A stretch of 50,492 nt of DNA from an uncultured Oscillospiraceae bacterium (GTDB taxonomy: Bacteria; Bacillota; Clostridia; Oscillospirales; Oscillospiraceae): assembly GCA_934597165.1 (NCBI GenBank), contig CAKTQP010000011.1:1-50492 (forward strand), given 5' to 3'. This document shows, piece by piece, positions 47,271 through 50,492 of this stretch (positions within the stretch are counted from its first letter, which is position 1; each line of letters begins with the position of its first letter). The translations under genes were made by a program, and so were the position numbers. Under the pieces are notes generated by a model. It was not told where the DNA came from. It made no database searches and saw nothing but the letters and a program-made list of their open reading frames with translations.

Positions 47271-47396
47271 TTGACATAGGAGACAGGATTTAGTATACTA
47301 GAAGTACCAAGGGCGCTGCCGGTAGACGGTTCACCCCCTAATAAGAGTTTGAAGTAACCGCTTGCTTGGAGGCTGGGCGGTTACTTCTTTTTATTG
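47271..47396 (+). ncRNA. antisense antitoxin RNA, copy 1 (promoter to terminator)
   Basis: Promoter TTGACA (47271-47276), 17 bases, TATACT (47294-47299). The RNA starts near 47306, contains GGGCGCTGCCGGTAGACGG and ends in a terminator AAGTAACCGC/GCGGTTACTT with Ts (47351-47394). That hairpin is the antisense of the last codons and 3' end of the toxin gene, as in txpA/RatA-like modules. Confidence 0.78.
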
Positions 47397-47467
47397 GCCT
47401 GGATAAACAGGCTGATAATGCCAACGACCAAGATGCCAATCTGAATGAGATCGGAATAAGTAATCAT
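47381..47467 (-). CDS. type I toxin, 28-residue holin-like membrane peptide
   Basis: Begins MITYSDLIQIG and ends FIQANKKK: one hydrophobic helix with a Lys tail, the layout of holin-like type I toxins (TxpA/Hol_Tox kind). The ATG at 47467 follows a strong AAAGGGGGG site. Its mRNA 5' region (47539-47556) carries GGCGCTGCCAGTAACGGT; the complement of the antitoxin 5' region (47312-47330) at the mRNA 3' end can pair with it. The opposite strand encodes the antisense RNA. Confidence 0.75.
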   Translation of the reverse strand: MITYSDLIQIGILVVGIISLFIQANKKK

Positions 47468-47538
47468 CGGGCAGCCCCCCTTTCCACAAGAGAGAAGAGG
47501 GCAAGAAGCTGCCCCCTTCGAGAGAGGGCCGACCGCCT

Positions 47539-47595
47539 ACCGTTACTGGCAGCGCCGCGGATAGGATAACACAAAATCTGACAAAAAACAACCAC
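47539..47595 (-). promoter_or_regulatory. toxin mRNA 5' region and probable promoter
   Basis: 47539-47556 is the inverted partner of 47312-47330. Upstream, TTGTCA and TATCC-type boxes near 47564-47590 could form a weak promoter; spacing is not ideal. Confidence 0.45.
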
Positions 47596-47616
47596 ACGGC
47601 TGCGAGCTGTGTGGTT
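47588..47616. other. palindrome between the two toxin-antitoxin copies
   Basis: Arms AACCACAC and GTGTGGTT with an 11-base centre, directly before the second antitoxin promoter. Could end a transcript. Confidence 0.5.
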
Positions 47617-47746
47617 GACAATTTTGGAGGGATTCAGTATACTAAAGATACAGAGGGCGCTGCCGGTAGACGGTCAACCCCTTGTTAGTTCATTGAAGTA
47701 ATCGCCGAACTTTGCTAGGGTAACGGCGATTACTTCTTTTTATTGG
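47615..47746 (+). ncRNA. antisense antitoxin RNA, copy 2 (promoter to terminator)
   Basis: Promoter TTGACA (47615-47620), 17 bases, TATACT (47638-47643), the same GGGCGCTGCCGGTAGACGG block and a terminator GAAGTAATCGCC/GGCGATTACTTC with changed but still paired arms (47695-47744). Its toxin partner is only a remnant, so this looks like a free-standing antitoxin. Confidence 0.72.
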
Positions 47747-47772
47747 CCTGGATGAACAGGCTGATAATGCCA
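47730..47772 (-). pseudogene. remnant of a second type I toxin gene
   Basis: Encodes only GIISLFIQANKKK and the stop, identical to the end of the first toxin. At 47772 the match ends and continues with sequence that lies beyond the toxin start in copy 1 (AAATCTGACAAAA), so a deletion of about 170 bases removed the N-terminus, ribosome site and 5' region. Confidence 0.8.
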
Positions 47773-47850
47773 AATCTGACAAAACGCAAACAGACCCAAC
47801 CGAACGCAACAGGTTGCCCTGTTGATTTTTCCGGTGGAAAAGAATATGTC

Positions 47851-47880
47851 TTGACAGGTTTCAAAACATATGGCTATAAT
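47851..47880 (+). promoter_or_regulatory. niaR promoter
   Basis: TTGACA (47851-47856), 18 bases, TATAAT (47875-47880). TGTCTTGACAGGTTTC overlaps the -35 box; its inverse shares ACCTGT with a site before the transporter gene, so autoregulation by NiaR is possible. Confidence 0.68.
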
Positions 47881-47919
47881 GAGACAATGAGAAAAAACGA
47901 ACCAAAGGAGGACGAAAAC

Positions 47920-48435
47920 ATGAATGCCCAGTCCAGAAGAAATGCCATCATGGAGGTGTTAAAGGCGGAAGAAAAACCCGTCAGCGCGTCCACTCTGGCC
48001 AAACAGTTCAACGTCAGCAGACAGATCATCGTCGGGGACATTGCCCTCCTCCGCGCCGGCGGCGCGGACATCTCCGCCACCCCCAAGGGTTACGTCCTGG
48101 CACGGGAGCGGGGCGGCGTGGTGCGCCGCATCGTGTGCAAGCATCGGGGGATGGAGCGGATGGCTCAGGAGCTGAACATTTGCGTCGATCACGGCTGCTG
48201 TGTCCTGGACGTCATCGTGGAGCACCCGGTCTATGGCCAACTGGCGGGACAGCTCCAGCTGAGCACCCGCTATGACGTGAGCCAGTTCTTGGAATCCGTC
48301 GCCCAGGACAAAGCCCACGTCCTCTCCGAGCTCACCGACGGCATCCATCTGCACACCCTCCGCTGCCCGGACGAAGCCGCCTTCCAGCGGGTACAGGAGG
48401 AGCTGGATCGAGAGGGACTTTTGGTGAAAAATTGA
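47920..48435 (+). CDS. niaR: niacin-responsive repressor NiaR
   Basis: 171 residues: an HTH-11 DNA-binding domain (SRRNAIMEVLKAEEKPVSAS, then TLAKQFNVSRQIIVGDIALL) and a C-terminal 3H domain with ICVDHGCCVLDVIVEHPVYG and LTDGIHLHTLRC, whose His residues bind metal and niacin. AAAGGAGG precedes the ATG at 47920. It leads a locus with a transporter-like gene and pncA, consistent with control of niacin use. Confidence 0.92.
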   Translation: MNAQSRRNAIMEVLKAEEKPVSASTLAKQFNVSRQIIVGDIALLRAGGADISATPKGYVLARERGGVVRRIVCKHRGMERMAQELNICVDHGCCVLDVIVEHPVYGQLAGQLQLSTRYDVSQFLESVAQDKAHVLSELTDGIHLHTLRCPDEAAFQRVQEELDREGLLVKN

Positions 48436-48464
48436 GTCGGAGCCGATGAATTCCGGAAAAAACC

Positions 48465-48530
48465 TTGACAAATGGAAAAAGAGTATTATAATAATACAAA
48501 ATGTCATGACACCTGTAACGTGATAACACG
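48465..48530 (+). promoter_or_regulatory. promoter and candidate NiaR site before the PTS-IIC-like gene
   Basis: TTGACA (48465-48470), 16 bases, TATAAT (48487-48492). Downstream comes ATGTCATGACACCTGTAACG and then GTGATAACACGACACC; the position just after the promoter suits a repressor. It shares only the ACCTGT core with the niaR promoter region. Confidence 0.6.
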
Positions 48531-48565
48531 ACACCAGAAATGTCAGACAGAGGGAGTGAGAAAGT

Positions 48566-49624
48566 TTGTCTAAGGTAAAAGAATTCTGCAAGCGGAAGAA
48601 CATTGAGGTCTCCGCTAAGCGGTACGGGGTGGACGCCCTGGGCGCAATGGCGCAAGGTCTGTTCTGTTCCCTGCTCATCGGTACCATCATCTCGACCATC
48701 GGCCAGCAGGCCGGCATCGACATCCTAGTTGACATCGGCACCTACGCTTCGAAAATGGCAGGTCCTGCTATGGCCTGCGCCATCGGCTTCGCCCTCCAGG
48801 CAGACCCGTTGGTTCTGTTCTCGCTGATCACGGTAGGCTTCTCCGCCAACGAATTGGGGAAGGCAGGTGGTCCCTTGGCCGTCCTGGTCATCGCCGTCAT
48901 CGCAGCAGAGCTGGGCAAGGCAGTCTCCAAGGAGACGAAAATTGACATCCTGGTCACACCGGCCGTCACCATCCTGGTAGGCGTTGGCCTCAGCTACGCC
49001 ATCGCACCGCCCATCGGTGCAGCCGCCAGCTCCGTGGGTCAGGTCATCATGTGGGCCACCGAGCTGCAGCCCTTCTTGATGGGTATCCTGGTCTCCGTCA
49101 TCGTGGGCATCGCTCTGACCCTGCCCATCTCCTCCGCAGCCATCTGCGCAGCCTTGGGTCTGACCGGTCTGGCCGGCGGCGCTGCTGTGGCAGGCTGCTG
49201 CGCACAGATGGTGGGCTTCGCCGTCATGTCCTTCCGGGAAAACCGTTGGGGCGGCATCATCAGCCAGGGTCTGGGCACCTCCATGCTCCAGATGGGCAAC
49301 ATCGTCAAGAACCCCCGCATCTGGATCCCCCCCACGCTGGCTTCCGCCATCACCGGCCCCATCGCCACTTGCATCTTCAAGCTGACCATGGACGGCGCAG
49401 CGGTCTCCTCCGGCATGGGCACCTGTGGCCTGGTGGGTCAGATCGGCGTCTACACCGGCTGGCTGGCTGACATCGCAGCAGGCACCAAGGCTGCCATCAC
49501 CGCTTTTGACTGGATCGGCCTGGTCCTCATCTGCTTCGTCCTGCCCGCTATCCTGTCCTGGTTCTTCGGCAACATCCTGCGGAAGGCCGGCTGGATCAAG
49601 GAGAACGACCTGAAATTGATGTAA
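48566..49624 (+). CDS. PTS-IIC-like (PTS_EIIC_2 / PfoR-type) membrane transporter
   Basis: 352 residues with about ten membrane helices. Segments such as ALGAMAQGLFCSLLIGTIIS, VLFSLITVGFSANELGKAGG and VSVIVGIALTLPISSAAICA resemble the PTS_EIIC_2 family (PfoR of C. perfringens). There is no IIA or IIB domain or neighbour gene, so it probably does not phosphorylate a sugar. Between niaR and pncA it is a candidate niacin or nicotinamide carrier. The TTG start follows GGGAGTGAG. Confidence 0.78.
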   Translation: MSKVKEFCKRKNIEVSAKRYGVDALGAMAQGLFCSLLIGTIISTIGQQAGIDILVDIGTYASKMAGPAMACAIGFALQADPLVLFSLITVGFSANELGKAGGPLAVLVIAVIAAELGKAVSKETKIDILVTPAVTILVGVGLSYAIAPPIGAAASSVGQVIMWATELQPFLMGILVSVIVGIALTLPISSAAICAALGLTGLAGGAAVAGCCAQMVGFAVMSFRENRWGGIISQGLGTSMLQMGNIVKNPRIWIPPTLASAITGPIATCIFKLTMDGAAVSSGMGTCGLVGQIGVYTGWLADIAAGTKAAITAFDWIGLVLICFVLPAILSWFFGNILRKAGWIKENDLKLM

Positions 49625-49639
49625 CACGTACATACCAAA

Positions 49640-49668
49640 AAGGACGGCCATCGGTCGTCCTTTTTTCC
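49640..49668 (+). terminator. short hairpin after the transporter gene
   Basis: Arms AAGGACGGCC and GGTCGTCCTT with Ts; may lower read-through into pncA. Confidence 0.75.
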
Positions 49669-49688
49669 ATTACGAAAGGAGTTTCACC

Positions 49689-50216
49689 ATGAAAAAACGG
49701 TTACTGGTCATTGATATGCAGAATGACTTCATCGACGGCGCCCTGGGCACCTCGGAGGCGGTGGCCATCGTGGATAAGGTGGTGGAGAAGATGAAGACCT
49801 ACCCCACCGCGAACATCATCGCCACCCGGGACACCCACACGCCGGACTACCTGCACACCCAGGAGGGGCAGAAGCTGCCCGTGGAACACTGCATCCAGGG
49901 CACGCCCGGTTGGCAGCTCCATCCGGCCATTGCGGCAGCACTGGGGGAGGGGAAGATCGTGGATAAACCCACCTTCGGCAGCATAGACTTGATGCACCAG
50001 CTGGTGGCGGAGAATGAGAAGGAGCCTCTGGCGCTGGAGCTGGTGGGGCTGTGTACCGACATCTGCGTGGTCTCCAACGCCCTGCTGTTGAAGGCGGCCA
50101 TGCCGGAGGTGGAGATCACCGTGGACGCTGCCTGCTGTGCTGGCGTCACGCCGGAGAGCCATCGGGCGGCCCTTACGACCATGGGGCAGTGTCAGATTGT
50201 GGTAGTCAATGGCTGA
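49689..50216 (+). CDS. pncA: nicotinamidase
   Basis: 175 residues, isochorismatase-like fold. Catalytic triad: Asp in LLVIDMQNDFIDGAL, Lys in KIVDKPTFGSIDL, Cys in LVGLCTDICVVSNALLLKAA. Metal ligands in ATRDTHTPDYLHTQEGQ. Converts nicotinamide to nicotinic acid for NAD salvage. GAAAGGAG precedes the ATG. Last gene of the niaR locus. Confidence 0.93.
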   Translation: MKKRLLVIDMQNDFIDGALGTSEAVAIVDKVVEKMKTYPTANIIATRDTHTPDYLHTQEGQKLPVEHCIQGTPGWQLHPAIAAALGEGKIVDKPTFGSIDLMHQLVAENEKEPLALELVGLCTDICVVSNALLLKAAMPEVEITVDAACCAGVTPESHRAALTTMGQCQIVVVNG

Positions 50217-50263
50217 AAAATGAAAGCTCTTTTGCTTCCAGTGAAAGAATGTTGGATATCCAA

Positions 50264-50296
50264 CGAAAAAAGTGAAATTTTTGCGCCACTTTTTAC
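50264..50296 (+). terminator. possible terminator after pncA
   Basis: Arms AAAAAGTG and CACTTTTT around a 12-base loop; weak. Confidence 0.45.
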
Positions 50297-50306
50297 GAGA
50301 ATTCTA

Positions 50307-50335
50307 TTGTCATTTAACATGGAAGATGTTATACT
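50307..50335 (+). promoter_or_regulatory. promoter of the partial last gene
   Basis: TTGTCA (50307-50312), 17 bases, TATACT (50330-50335), giving a 5' leader of about 110 AT-rich bases. Confidence 0.72.
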
Positions 50336-50452
50336 CCATTTATAAATTGGTTTTATTAAAGTTGTATTGAGAATGAAAAACGCAGATGAAAAAGCGAACC
50401 ATCATATATGTTGAAATCCTGCATTGTGAATAAGGAGGCAATGGAACAAATA

Positions 50453-50492
50453 TGGAAACCTATGGCATCGAAAAGCTGGGCATCATCGGCCC
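50453..50492 (+). CDS. pckA: probable phosphoenolpyruvate carboxykinase (ATP), N-terminus only
   Basis: Only 13 residues are visible, METYGIEKLGIIG, which fits the Y-G-I-x-x-L-G-I start of ATP-type PEP carboxykinases of gut Firmicutes. AAGGAGG is 14 bases upstream, rather far; an ATG at 50442 lies closer but in another frame with no recognisable product. Assignment is tentative. Confidence 0.5.

Noticed and set aside
47743..47919. N-terminal extension of NiaR
   Set aside because: The extension covers the toxin remnant and the niaR promoter; AAAGGAGG sets the start at 47920.

Overview
The window looks like the chromosome of a GC-rich, low-motility Firmicute of the class Clostridia, most likely an Oscillospirales/Ruminococcaceae-type gut anaerobe. 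Supporting signs are a SAM-I (S-box) riboswitch in front of metK, an L10 leader in front of rplJL, small DUF1292 proteins, a YkvI-type transporter, a PadR/DUF1700/DUF4825 module, a niaR locus, consistent strong GGAGG ribosome binding sites and TTGACA-N17-TATAAT promoters. No phage, IS element, CRISPR array, tRNA or rRNA gene was seen. The placement is an inference from gene content, not from a search.

Layout. 1-560: start of glf (minus, runs off the edge). 798-2603: a solitary dnaK. 2641-4187: padR with two membrane proteins (minus). 4360-5100: marR-acpP (minus). 5232-6659: promoter, SAM riboswitch and metK. 6732-7262: non-coding, with a dispersed repeat. 7316-14945: a purine cluster on the minus strand, transcribed purE-purC-purM-purN-purO-purH(AICAR formyltransferase)-acyltransferase-purD, preceded by a 26-codon leader ORF and an attenuator hairpin. 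15019-16914: glycosyltransferase and, divergent, a PAP2 phosphatase. 17140-20111: ACT regulator-hom-lysC (minus). 20357-22837: class A PBP (minus). 23049-26070: small anchored protein, DUF1292 protein, a 6S-like RNA, a PrsA-like foldase and a small membrane protein. 26124-26854: ruvX and DUF1292 (minus). 27000-28568: a membrane-anchored basic protein built of 42-residue repeats. 28688-29776: ykvI-like transporter. 29785-30020: an unidentified structured RNA with its own promoter and terminator. 30060-33511: rpmG-secE-nusG-rplK-rplA and L10 leader-rplJ-rplL. 33706-35240: small DUF6774-like gene, def-like, TrmH-type methyltransferase. 35341-36817: O-acetylhomoserine sulfhydrylase with a small leader ORF and a palindromic promoter. 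36870-37547: repeats and a holin-like gene. 37768-43027: cupin, sbcD, sbcC, nudix. 43077-45566: larB-mtnA-class II aldolase (minus). 45702-47242: fliB-like and a His-rich CsoR-family repressor. 47265-47785: a type I toxin-antitoxin module with a decayed second copy. 47920-50216: niaR, PTS-IIC-like transporter, pncA. 50453-end: start of a likely pckA.

How genes work together. metK makes SAM and is controlled by a SAM riboswitch. metY supplies homocysteine. larB-mtnA-aldolase probably includes salvage of methylthioribose or deoxyribose phosphates left by SAM use. The ACT regulator, hom and lysC start the aspartate-family pathway that feeds metY. The purine cluster uses a separate AICAR formyltransferase and an archaeal-type IMP cyclohydrolase instead of a fused PurH. 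niaR-transporter-pncA form a niacin/NAD salvage unit.

Most worth a second look: the type I toxin module with complementary mRNA ends and its toxin-less neighbour copy, the leader ORFs ahead of purE and metY, the repeat-built basic membrane protein, the orphan RNA before rpmG, and a family of intergenic repeats that keep their hairpin by compensatory changes just after stop codons.
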